DNA of 64,000 nucleotides, taken from the NCBI GenBank assembly GCA_963719055.1, contig CAVRAU010000020.1, forward strand, positions 1 through 64,000, read 5' to 3'. Shown piece by piece: positions 53,405 to 62,572 of this stretch. How positions within the stretch are numbered: the stretch's first letter is position 1; the number at the start of each line of letters is the position of its first letter. The DNA is from CAXMQZ01 sp963719055 (GTDB lineage Bacteria > Acidobacteriota > Thermoanaerobaculia > Multivoradales > JAHEKO01). Made by a program: the position numbers and the translations under genes. Below the pieces are notes generated by a model, which saw only the letters and a list, made by a program, of their open reading frames with translations, was not told the origin of the DNA and ran no database searches.

Positions 53405-55087
53405 CTACCAGAAGACGATATAGAGCACGACGGTCGCCGCGATGACGGCGCCGCCCAACAGGTACTGTTTGGGGTGCGGGGTCACATCGAGACTCGACAC
53501 CGGCATCACTTTGGGCTCGGACAGCGGGTGCAGCTTCGTCATCACCACCATGTAGGCCGCCAGAATCAGGAAGATCAAGCCCATGTGATGCAGGAACGAC
53601 CACGAATTGAACGCGTAGACGGCGCCCCAGAAGCCGTCTGGCAGGACCTCTGGGTAACGCGTGTTCCAGTCGAAGACTCCGTCCATGATCCATTTGGGGC
53701 TTCGACAGATGGCGTAGAGCGGCACGCCCAGCCACATGGCGCCCTTGGCGGCGATCGGTGGCGCCTTCTTCAAGACCAGGCCGACGAGGAAGGCCGCGAC
53801 GATGCCGGGCGAGATGAAGCCCCAGATCTCCTGGATGTAGTTGAAGACGCCCTCGAAGCCCGAGATGACCGGTGCCCAGAGACAGGCCACGACGACGATG
53901 ACACCGGTGGCGATGCGGCCAACCTTGACCTCTTCTTTCGGTGTCGCGGTCTTCTTGAAGTACTTCTTGTAGAGATCGATGGTGAAGATCGTCGAGGCCG
54001 AGTTGATCCCGGAGTTGAACGAGCTCATGACGGCGCCACAGAGGGCCGCGAACATGACGCCGCGCAGATAGGGGGGCAGCAACTGGTTGATCATGTAGGG
54101 GTAGGCCTTGTCCCCGTTGGCGATCTGATCGCCGTAGAGCTGAAAGGCCATGATGCCCGGCATGACGATGATGAAGGGGATGAGCAGCTTGAGCCAGGCC
54201 GCGAACAGGACACCCTTTTGCCCCTCGGCCAGACTCTTGGCGCCGAGGGTGCGCTGGGTGATGAACTGATTCAAGCCCCAGTAGAAGATATTGGGAATCC
54301 ACAGGCCGCCGATGAAGACCGCCAACCACGGCACATCCGGATCGTTCCAGGGCAAGACGACGTGGAGCTTGTCCGCATTGACAGTTCGAAAAGTCTCCCA
54401 GCCTGCCAGCAAACTGCCATCGCCCAGGAGTCTCAACCCCAGGAAGGCGACAATGGCGCCGCCAATGAGAAGCCCGCCGCCCTGCAGCAGGTCGGACCAC
54501 ACCACAGCTTTCAGTCCGCCGTAGATCGTGTAGCACCCAGCAATGATGCCGATGAGCCAGATGCCGGTGACACTGGCCCAGAACTCGGCCTGGGCGGGTT
54601 GCATGTCGAACCGAGCTTCGAACATGCCCGTGATATCGAAGATGGCGTTGAGGGCGACGGCTCCCGAGAAGAGGACCGTGGCCAGGAACACGATGACGTA
54701 GGCGGCCATCATGTAGATGGCCATGGTGGTGCGGGCGGCGCTGTCGTAGCGATACTCGAGATACTCGGGCATCGTGTAGATGCCGGCCTTCAAGAATCTC
54801 GGCAGCAGCCACCAGGCCACGAAGACCAGGACGATCGCCGACATCCATTCATAGCTGGCGATCGCCAGACCGACTCGCCCGAAGGCCTGTCCGGCCATGC
54901 CGACGAAGTGCTCTGTGGAGATGTTGGAGGCAATCAGTGAAAACCCGATGAGACCCCACCCCAGGGATCGGCCAGCGAGGAAGTAGTCTTCAGAGCTCCT
55001 CTCCCGTCGACCGGCATAAAGAGAGACACCGATGACGGTGGCCATGAAGGCGACGAACACAGCCAGGTCGATGAAGGTGAGGTCCAA
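53405..55087 (-). CDS. Sodium:solute symporter (SSS), galactose/SGLT-like
   Basis: The start is a TTG at 55087 with AAGGAG 9 bases upstream. The 560-aa protein has about 14 membrane spans and SSS signatures: 'GRRERSSEDYFLAGRSLGW' after the first helix, 'IASNISTEHFVGMAGQAF' in the next with the Na2 site, and 'GVMFAALCGAVMSSFNSGINSAST' in the helix that carries further Na+ ligands. It resembles Vibrio vSGLT in order and length. Placed between galK (8 bases apart) and lacZ (39 bases apart), it most likely imports galactose with Na+. Confidence 0.9.
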   Translation of the reverse strand: MDLTFIDLAVFVAFMATVIGVSLYAGRRERSSEDYFLAGRSLGWGLIGFSLIASNISTEHFVGMAGQAFGRVGLAIASYEWMSAIVLVFVAWWLLPRFLKAGIYTMPEYLEYRYDSAARTTMAIYMMAAYVIVFLATVLFSGAVALNAIFDITGMFEARFDMQPAQAEFWASVTGIWLIGIIAGCYTIYGGLKAVVWSDLLQGGGLLIGGAIVAFLGLRLLGDGSLLAGWETFRTVNADKLHVVLPWNDPDVPWLAVFIGGLWIPNIFYWGLNQFITQRTLGAKSLAEGQKGVLFAAWLKLLIPFIIVMPGIMAFQLYGDQIANGDKAYPYMINQLLPPYLRGVMFAALCGAVMSSFNSGINSASTIFTIDLYKKYFKKTATPKEEVKVGRIATGVIVVVACLWAPVISGFEGVFNYIQEIWGFISPGIVAAFLVGLVLKKAPPIAAKGAMWLGVPLYAICRSPKWIMDGVFDWNTRYPEVLPDGFWGAVYAFNSWSFLHHMGLIFLILAAYMVVMTKLHPLSEPKVMPVSSLDVTPHPKQYLLGGAVIAATVVLYIVFW

Positions 55088-55094
55088 GAGCGAT

Positions 55095-56294
55095 CTACTC
55101 CTTGGGTGTGATCGGGGACCGAGTGTCGATCATAGCCGCTGTTTCCACCAGTCCTGCTCCGCCTACCGGCGAGCACGCGAAGAACTCGCTCGGCAAATCG
55201 ACCTGGGCAGTGTAGGAAGTGTGAACCTCTGTCGATGAAGGCGTCTGCGGCCTCGGCCGCGACCAGGGCCACGGCACAGCCGCCGAAGCCGGCACCCGTG
55301 AGTCGGGCCCCGAAACAGGCCGGATGGCGACGGGCCAGATCCGTGATCAGGTTGAGCTCCTTGCCCGAGACCCCGTAGAGATCTCGCAGACTCGCATGAG
55401 AGGCGTTCATGAGGTGTCCCGCCAACTCGAGATTGCCCTCGCGCAACGCTGTGGCCATCGCCAGGGGTCGAAGGTTCTCCTCCACCACGTGCACGGCCCG
55501 GCGAAAGGTGATGTTGTCGATGAGAGATCGCGCCGACTCCAGGAGGTCTCGATCCACATCGCGGAGAGCACGGATGCTCGGCTGGACCGAGCGCAGGATC
55601 TCCACCGCGCGATCGCAGCTCGCCCGCCGGTCGTTGTAGGTACTCGCCTGCCAGAGAGCGCCTGGACCCGGTGTCCATGACGACAATCGTGACCTCCTCG
55701 GGAAAAGGGATGGCTTCGGTCTCCAGAGATCGGCAATCCAGCAACAGAGCGCAATCCGGTTGCGGAGGCCGCCGATGCCATCTGATCCATCAACCCACAG
55801 TTCACACCGACAAATTCGTTCTCGGCCTTCTGCCCCAGCCGCGCCATCTTCTTGGGGTGCCAGGCGATTCCTGAGGCTTCGCAGAGCGCCCGCGCGGTGG
55901 CCATCTCCAGGGCCGCCGAGGAGGACAATCCTGAGCCGACCGGTACGTTGCCGTCCACCAGCATGTCGATGCCGGAGAGGTCGATCCCCGAGGACGCCAT
56001 GGCCCAGGCCACGCCGGCGACGTACGAGAACCAATCCGAACCACGGACGGACTCCAGGTCGTTCAGGGCGACTTCTCGGGTTTCCTTGAAGGCCACCGAA
56101 TGCACCCGCAGAATCGGATCCGTGCGGTTGGCAAAGGCGATCCAGACATGGCGATCGATGGCCATGGGGAAGACCCAGCCATCGTTGTAGTCCGTGTGCT
56201 CACCGATCAGGTTGACGCGTCCTGGTGCCCTGGCGATCAGCGGGGCAGGGGAAACGGCAAAAAGATCACGGAACAGTGATCTCGAGTCTTTCAT
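55095..56294 (-). CDS. galK: Galactokinase, three frameshifts
   Basis: The first part carries the galactokinase signature GRVNLIGEHTDYNDG and the GHMP ATP loop GNVPVGSGLSSSAAL. After three one-base shifts (near 55740, 55660 and 55225) the third motif LTGAGFGGCAVAL and the ending FFACSPVGGAGLV appear. The rebuilt length is 398 aa, as expected. The catalytic Asp lies in NCGLMDQMAS. The enzyme makes galactose-1-phosphate from galactose and ATP. It is the first gene of the galK-SSS-lacZ operon; the preceding 200 bases contain CTTTC repeats matching the TonB promoter. An ATG at 56315 is an alternative start. Confidence 0.88.
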
Positions 56295-56370
56295 CGGATT
56301 GCCAGTATGCCCCATTCGATCTGGTTCTCGGTCGAGCAATCCTACATTTCGAAGATAATAGCAAATTTTG

Positions 56371-56397
56371 GAAAGTGAACGACGGTTAATAGAAAGT
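56371..56397 (-). promoter_or_regulatory. CTTTC tandem repeats upstream of galK
   Basis: On the minus strand ACTTTCTATT (56397-56388) and ACTTTC (56376-56371) are about 21 bases apart, in an AT-rich gap between divergent galK and the esterase gene. ACTTTCTATT is identical to the word at 45519-45528 before the TonB receptor. This is a candidate DeoR-type operator controlling both units of the galactose locus. Confidence 0.45.
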
Positions 56398-56495
56398 CAA
56401 TAGGCGTTTTTTGTGATCTAATCGCGCTGTACGAGTTGATCGAGACTCGGCCCCGGTCGCCGAGACGAGCCATTCCCGTGGAGGAGGGGGTCTGC

Positions 56496-58783
56496 ATGGC
56501 AAGAAGTGCACGCTCGTATCGATCTTCAGCCTGGATCGCGGCAACCTGGCTCGCGGTGGCGGCGGGAATCGCGACCCAGGCCAGCGGGCAGCGCCCGAGC
56601 GCCGGATGCCTTCTCGAACCTGAAACGGCTCCGGGATCGTCGATCGCCGCGACCCTCGACTTCGAGGGGCTCGAGCGCGAGTATCGCTTGCATCTGCCTC
56701 CTGGGTACGACGAGCAAGCAGGCCATGCCGCTGGTGCTGGTCATCCACGGGTACACGGGAACCGCCGAGCAGACCGAAAAGCAGTACACCACGTTCAGCG
56801 ACCACGCCGATGAGCACGGCTACGTCGTGGCCTATCCACAGGCAACGGGCTTCCAAGCCGGAAACTACCGGATCACCTCGTGGAACGACGGTGCATGCAA
56901 TGCCTCGCCGGGGCCCGAGGGTCCCATCTGTGCCGAGAACGCCGATGACTATCCGACACCGCCCGAGTGCGGAGAGCCGCGACAGTGCGATTGGTGTTCG
57001 TGCCACGACGATGTCGGATACATAGCCGCCCTTCTGGATCAGATCGAGGCGAAGCACTGCATCGATCTCGACCGCGTGTATGCGACCGGAATCAGCAACG
57101 GGGGAATGTTCGTGCAGCGCTTGGGGTGCGATCTCTCGGAGCGGTTTGCCGCCATCGCCCCGGTTGCCGGCACTCTCGCCAAGGGGTTCAATTGCGCGGC
57201 TCCGAGAATCGACCAAGACCTCCATGATCAATATTCACGGTAACCAGGACCGGGTGGTGCCGTCGGATGGGACGCCGGCGAGCGACGGGTTCTTCTACAC
57301 CCCCGTCTCCCAGGTCATGGCGGCCTGGGCCGCGGACGCGTCTCAAGGGTGCGATGAGAAGGAGAGTCCCTACCCGACGTCGAGAGAGGGCGTGTCGGGG
57401 TTGAAGTGCAGCCAACGCGCCAACTGTGAGACCGGAGCGGAAATCGTCGACTGCTCCTGGGACGGCGGCCACAATTGGCCCCGCAAGGATGCGGATCACT
57501 TCGGCGTCGATCTGATCTGGGAATTCTTCGAGAAGAACGGCAGGTCAACGGAAGTGTTCCAGTCCGCTTCCACCGTCGAGGAAGTTCGGCGACAGATCGA
57601 GAAGCTGCCGGCCGATACCTCCTGGTGGAATGTCAATGGGCAGGACATGGCCTGGAACAACAAGAACCTCAACCGCATCTTCCCGACCGTCAACGTTTAC
57701 CGCGCTGGACCGGTTCGTGAGCTCGGCTACCGACCACTGCCGGAGATTGCCGAGTTTCCGGTGGATATCCCAGGAGGGCAGATCGCTTTCCGCGAATTCC
57801 TGCACAGTGATGACTCCACCAATATGGGGCTGGTGATCCTTCACAAGGGCGACATCGTCTTCGAGGACTATCCGCGGATGGAGCCCTATGAGCGGCCCAT
57901 CTTCTGGTCGGTGACCAAGGTCACGGTGTCGTCGGTGGTGAGCATTCTCGAGGCTCGCGGGTCGGTCGATATCGACAAGAACATCGAAACCTACATCCCT
58001 GAGCTGGCCGGTTCTTCATGGGCTGGAATCAAGGTACGGAACATCCTCGACATGGCGAGCGGTGTCGACTGCTCGGAGGAGTACTACGACAAGTCGTCCT
58101 GTTACTACCGTCTGATGGAGACCATCGGCGAATCCCATTGGACCGACTCCTCGGCGAACAACCCCTACGAGTACCTGGCCACTGTCAAGGTGGACCGTTT
58201 CGCAGAGCAGGGGACATCCTTCGAATACAGCGGCTCCAATACCTACATCCTGGGCTGGTTGGTGGAAGTGTTGACGGGGATGCCCTTTCAGGATGCGTTC
58301 TCGCGCGAGATCTGGACGCAGATCGGTACGGAAAGCGATGCCGCGATTCTGGCCCCACGCTACGGTGTGCCCATGTTTGCGGGTGGATTCCTAGCCCGCC
58401 TTCGGGATATGGCTCGCTTCGGTTTGCTGTTCACCCCGAGCTACTCCATCGTCTCGGACAGGAGAATCATCTCGGAGGATCACATCGAGATGCTGAAGAA
58501 CGGTGGCAATCCCGACTTGTTGGCCAACGCCAGGTGGGGTGCTCCGGAGGGATTGGCGGCAGGGACAATCAAGCACAACGTCTATCAATGGGATCTGGTC
58601 TTCACCAACAATGACATCTTCAAGGGTGGCTGGGCGGGACAGGGTCTACTGGTCAATCCGGATCGCGACCTGGTAGCGGTCTGGGCGGGGTACTTCAACG
58701 AAGACCAGAGCGAGCTGTCCGTGCTGCCGCGGTTGCGGCAGGTTCTGAATGGTGTGTTCGGTGAGGCGAAGGCCGGGGACTAG
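56496..58783 (+). CDS. Exported fusion: PHB-depolymerase/feruloyl-esterase-like domain plus beta-lactamase-fold (NylB-like) domain, two frameshifts
   Basis: ATG 56496 follows GGAGGAGG and opens a signal peptide. Domain one (about 40-350) is an LpqC-type alpha/beta hydrolase: VLVIHGYTGTAEQ, nucleophile Ser in GISNGGMF, and GGHNWP for the His, with many cysteines in a CGEPRQCDWCSCH loop. After a linker, domain two (about 420-760) is a class C/family VIII beta-lactamase fold with WSVTK (Ser-x-x-Lys) and FEYSGSNTYILGWLVE as in 6-aminohexanoate-dimer hydrolase relatives. One-base shifts near 56720 and 57205 are read through to give 761 aa in a single chain. It likely cleaves extracellular esters or amides. 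It lies 15 bases before the BCCT gene. Confidence 0.83.
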
Positions 58784-58798
58784 GCGAAAGAGCGGGGC

Positions 58799-60343
58799 AT
58801 GATGAAAGAAACCAGGTCTGCACCCATCGACAAGCAGGTCTTCTGGCCTGCCTTGATCGTCGTGGTCTCCGCCATCGTCCCGCTGATCGCGTTCCCCGAG
58901 GCCAGCTCGAGAGTCCTGGGGAGGATTCTGGAGGTGGTCACCCATCAGCTCGGATTCCTTTTTCTCTGGTTCACTCTCGGTGTGTTCGGAATGCTGCTGT
59001 GGTTCGCCTTCGGCCGCTACGGCTCGGTGAAGTTCGGTGGCCCGGATGAGAAGCCCGAGTTCCGCACCTTGAGCTGGATCGGGATGCTCTTCTGCGCCGG
59101 CATCGGCACGTCGCTCTTGTACTGGGCGACCATCGAATGGGTCTACTACTACCAGGCTCCACCTTTCGGCATCGAACCGGAGTCGGCGGAGGCGGCCCAC
59201 TGGGGGGCCATGTACGGCCTCTTCCACTGGGGTCCGCTGGCCTGGGCGCTCTACTGCATCCCGGCGTTGCCCATCGCCTACGCGTTTCACAATCGCAAGA
59301 TTCCTTTCCTGAGAATCAGTCAGGCCTGCCGCGGCGTCATCGGCGACCGAGCAGACGGGCCGCTGGGCAAGCTCATCGATGTGCTGTTCATTTTCGGCCT
59401 CATCGGCGGTACCGGAACCTCCCTCGGTTTGGGGACCCCGATCCTCTCGGAGTCCATCAGCTCGCTCACCGGTATCGAACGAACCTTCGCGCTCGATGCC
59501 TTTGTGATCGTGGTCTGGACAGCCATCTTCGGAACCACGGTCTATCTGGGGATGGAGAAGGGCATCAAGCGGCTCGCCGATGCCAACGTGTACCTCGGCT
59601 TCATCCTCTGCGCCTTTGTTCTGGTCGCCGGGCCGACGGTCTTCATTCTCGACACCTTCACCAACAGTCTCGGGCTGCTGCTGACCAACTTCTTCAGGAT
59701 GAGCCTGTACACGGACCCGGTGGGCCAGTCCGGTTTTCCCCAGACCTGGACCGTCTTCTACTGGGCCTGGTGGATCGCTTACGCCCCGTTCATGGGTCTC
59801 TTCATCGCCAGGATCTCCCGCGGTCGGACCATTCGCGAGGTGGTCGCCGCCAATCTGATCTGGGGGAGTTTCGGCTGCTGGCTTTTCTTTGCCATGTTTG
59901 GGAACACGGCCCTCGATGCGCAGCTGACCGGCAAGGTGCCGGTGATCGAGATCATGAACGAGGTCTCGCCACAGGCGGCCATCGTGGCGGTGGTCGAATC
60001 CCTGCCCGCTGGCACCTTGGTGCTGGTGCTCTTCGTAGCCATGTGCTTCATCTATTCGGCGACGACGCTGCAGGCCTCGGCCTACACCATCGCTGCGGTC
60101 GCATCGAAGGATCTTGTGGCAGGTGAGTCGGAGCCCAAGCGGTGGAACCGGTTGTTCTGGGCCTTGGCTCTGGGTGCCATGGCGGTGGCGCTGATGTACC
60201 TCGGTGGTCTGAAGCCGCTGCAGACGGCTTCCTTGATCGTCGCTGTGCCGTTGATCTTTGTCATCGCCCTCAGTGTCTGGTCTTTCCTCAGGTGGTTGAA
60301 AGAGGATCGAGAGAGGTCCATTCTCTGGATGAAGGAGGATTGA
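58799..60343 (+). CDS. BCCT-family transporter (betaine/carnitine/choline/DMSP type)
   Basis: The 514-aa protein has 12 spans and the family signature WTVFYWAWWIAYAPFMGLFIARISRGRTIR in helix 8, whose tryptophans form the aromatic box for a quaternary ammonium or sulphonium group. The Gly-containing helix 3 stretch reads FCAGIGTSLLYWATIEW, and 'GTSLGLGTPILSESIS' is also conserved. Na+- or antiport-coupling cannot be settled. No long cytosolic osmosensing tail is present, so a nutritional rather than osmotic role is favoured. It is followed directly (TGA then ATG) by the acyl-CoA dehydrogenase gene. Confidence 0.92.
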   Translation: MMKETRSAPIDKQVFWPALIVVVSAIVPLIAFPEASSRVLGRILEVVTHQLGFLFLWFTLGVFGMLLWFAFGRYGSVKFGGPDEKPEFRTLSWIGMLFCAGIGTSLLYWATIEWVYYYQAPPFGIEPESAEAAHWGAMYGLFHWGPLAWALYCIPALPIAYAFHNRKIPFLRISQACRGVIGDRADGPLGKLIDVLFIFGLIGGTGTSLGLGTPILSESISSLTGIERTFALDAFVIVVWTAIFGTTVYLGMEKGIKRLADANVYLGFILCAFVLVAGPTVFILDTFTNSLGLLLTNFFRMSLYTDPVGQSGFPQTWTVFYWAWWIAYAPFMGLFIARISRGRTIREVVAANLIWGSFGCWLFFAMFGNTALDAQLTGKVPVIEIMNEVSPQAAIVAVVESLPAGTLVLVLFVAMCFIYSATTLQASAYTIAAVASKDLVAGESEPKRWNRLFWALALGAMAVALMYLGGLKPLQTASLIVAVPLIFVIALSVWSFLRWLKEDRERSILWMKED

Positions 60344-61483
60344 ATGGAATTCAGTGTTTCCGAGCAGCAGCAGATGTTCAAGGACACAGCGAGGAACTTC
60401 GCTGGGTCAGAGATCGCACCGCTCGTCGAGCAGATGGAGGAATCGAAGCGGACACCTCGCGAGCTGATTCCCAAAATGAGGGAGCTGGGGTTCTATGCCA
60501 TCCAGTATCCGACGGAATATGGCGGCATTGGCGCGTCGTATCTCGAGTACGTGATGATTCTGGAAGAGCTTTCGCGAGTCTACTGTTCGATTGGCGGGCA
60601 CATCTCGGTCAACAACCTGTGTGCCGGCACGATCCACGACTTTGGCACGGACGAACAGAAGAGCCGTTATTTGCCTGAGCTCCTGACAGGCGAGGCGGTC
60701 GGCAGCTTTGCTTTCACCGAGCCAGATACCGGATCCGACCCGAAGGCGCTACGCACCACGGCCGTGCGTGACGACGACGATTGGGTGATCAACGGCGAGA
60801 AGATCTTCATCACGAACTCCACACTCCCCGGCTACCTCGCACTGTTCTGCAAGGACGTCGAGATGGATGGCAAGACCACTTGCATTCTGGTGCCTAAAGA
60901 CACTCCCGGTTACTCCACCGGCAAGTTGGTAGCGAAAATGGGAATGCATGGGATGGAAGTGGCGGACGTGCTGTTGGAGGACGTGAGAGTCCCTCTCGAG
61001 AACACGATCGGTGGGGAGGAGGGGCGCGGCAAGGGCTTTCGGATTCTCACTACCGAGATTGCCGTCGGCAAGCTGGGAATCTCCGCCCAGTGCGTGGGGA
61101 TGGCTCAGGCGGCTCTCGATGCCTCCACCAAGTATGCCAAGGAAAGAGAGCAACAGGGCAAGCCCATCGCCAGATTCCAGACCATTCAGTGGTTGATCGG
61201 GGAGATGTCCGCAGAGATCGCGGCGGCTCGCTATCTGACCTATGCTACGGCCTGGGCGAGATCGACGGGTGAGAACATCCTTACGGATTCGGCACGAACC
61301 CGCCTGTTCGCGTCGCAAGTGGCCCACCGGGCCGCCAGCTCCGCGATGCAGATTCACGGTGCTTTCTCCTATACAGAAGAGTACGGTATCGAGAGGATCT
61401 TTCGCGACATGAAGCTGGCGGAGATCTACGAGGGTGTGAACGAGATTCAACGTGTGATTGCCGCGGCCGAGTTGCTGCGATAG
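60344..61483 (+). CDS. Acyl-CoA dehydrogenase family flavoprotein
   Basis: ATG 60344 adjoins the BCCT stop with no gap. The 379-aa protein has the full family layout: N-terminal helical domain, middle beta domain with SFAFTEPDTGSDP (FAD and substrate contacts) and WVINGEKIFITN, and C-terminal helices with the catalytic base Glu363 in IYEGVNEIQR. It should introduce an alpha-beta double bond into an acyl-CoA and pass electrons to ETF. With a BCCT transporter and a CoA ligase it could act on a betainyl-CoA such as gamma-butyrobetainyl-CoA, by inference. Confidence 0.92.
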   Translation: MEFSVSEQQQMFKDTARNFAGSEIAPLVEQMEESKRTPRELIPKMRELGFYAIQYPTEYGGIGASYLEYVMILEELSRVYCSIGGHISVNNLCAGTIHDFGTDEQKSRYLPELLTGEAVGSFAFTEPDTGSDPKALRTTAVRDDDDWVINGEKIFITNSTLPGYLALFCKDVEMDGKTTCILVPKDTPGYSTGKLVAKMGMHGMEVADVLLEDVRVPLENTIGGEEGRGKGFRILTTEIAVGKLGISAQCVGMAQAALDASTKYAKEREQQGKPIARFQTIQWLIGEMSAEIAAARYLTYATAWARSTGENILTDSARTRLFASQVAHRAASSAMQIHGAFSYTEEYGIERIFRDMKLAEIYEGVNEIQRVIAAAELLR

Positions 61484-61491
61484 GAATCGAG

Positions 61492-62466
61492 ATGCTCGAA
61501 ACAAGATTGACGAAGTTGCTGGGAATCGACCACCCCATCCTTTCGGGGGGCATGATGCGTGTCTCGACCGCGGAGTTGGTGTCGGCGGTCGCCAATGCGG
61601 GAGCGCTTGGCTTCTTGACTGCGCTGACCCAGCCGACGCCCGAGGCGTTGGCTGAGGAGGTGGAGCGGACCCGTTCCATGACCGACAAACCGTTCGGGGT
61701 GAATCTGACGATTCTGCCGACCCTGAAACCGGTCCCCTACGAGGAATACGGCCAGGCCATCATCGAATCGGGCGTCAAAGTGGTGGAGACGGCCGGCCGG
61801 AGTCCCGAGCCTTTCGTGCCTGCCTTTGAAGCCGCGGGAGTGAAGGTCATCCACAAGTGCACGTCCGTCAGGCACGCCGTCAAGGCGCAGTCCGTTGGTT
61901 GTGCGGCTGTCGAGATCGACGGCTTCGAGGCCGCCGGGCACCCTGGCGAGGACGACATCCCCTCTCTGATTCTGGTGCCGAGGGCTGTGGACGCCCTGAG
62001 CATTCCTGTGATCGCGTGCGGAGGGTTCAGCGATGCACGGGGTCTGGTGGCGGCGCTGGCCCTGGGTGCCGAGGGGATCAGCATGGGAACCCGCTTCCTG
62101 GCGACACAGGAGGCGCCGGTGCACGACAACCTGAAGCAGAAGCTGGTGGAGGCCACCGAGCTCGATACCCTGCTGATTTTTCGCAAGTTCAGAAACACCG
62201 CTCGGGTCTTCAAGAACTCGGTTGCCCTGGAGGCGGCAGAGATCGAGAGTCGACACGACTCGGAGTTCGAGGACATCGCGGAGCTGGTGGCGGGAGCGCG
62301 CGGCGCGGTCGTTCTTGAAGAGGGCGACATGGAGGCCGGTATCTGGTCCGCCGGTGTTTCCGCGGCACTGATCCATGACATCCCATCGGTGGCGGAGCTG
62401 GTTTCCCGGATCATCGACGAGGCGGAGGAGATCATCAACGAGCGCCTGGCCGGCCTGTCGCGGTGA
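61492..62466 (+). CDS. Nitronate monooxygenase / FabK-like FMN oxidoreductase
   Basis: The 324-aa TIM-barrel protein starts 'LGIDHPILSGGMMRVSTAELVSAVANAGALGFL', the common opening of the NMO/FabK/PfaD family. It carries EIDGFEAAGHPGEDD (the conserved His region), VIACGGFSDARGL and GAEGISMGTRFLAT for FMN phosphate binding. Members oxidise nitronates or reduce enoyl thioesters. In this operon, next to an acyl-CoA dehydrogenase, an enoyl-CoA reductase or related thioester role is as likely as nitronate removal. It begins 8 bases after the dehydrogenase stop. Confidence 0.88.
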   Translation: MLETRLTKLLGIDHPILSGGMMRVSTAELVSAVANAGALGFLTALTQPTPEALAEEVERTRSMTDKPFGVNLTILPTLKPVPYEEYGQAIIESGVKVVETAGRSPEPFVPAFEAAGVKVIHKCTSVRHAVKAQSVGCAAVEIDGFEAAGHPGEDDIPSLILVPRAVDALSIPVIACGGFSDARGLVAALALGAEGISMGTRFLATQEAPVHDNLKQKLVEATELDTLLIFRKFRNTARVFKNSVALEAAEIESRHDSEFEDIAELVAGARGAVVLEEGDMEAGIWSAGVSAALIHDIPSVAELVSRIIDEAEEIINERLAGLSR

Positions 62467-62572
62467 GGCGACCAGCAGGCGCTGAGGGCGGTGCTCGGGA
62501 AGTGGTGGCGAGTCAGGGTTGAACAGGGCATGCCGTCGAGTGGCGGCAAGGTGCAAGCGGGGGGAATCATCG

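Noticed and set aside
53348..54940. Plus-strand open frame of 530 codons over the SSS symporter, and a minus-strand frame of 516 codons beside it
   Set aside because: Both are shadows of the symporter gene; the symporter frame has the conserved helices and SSS motifs.
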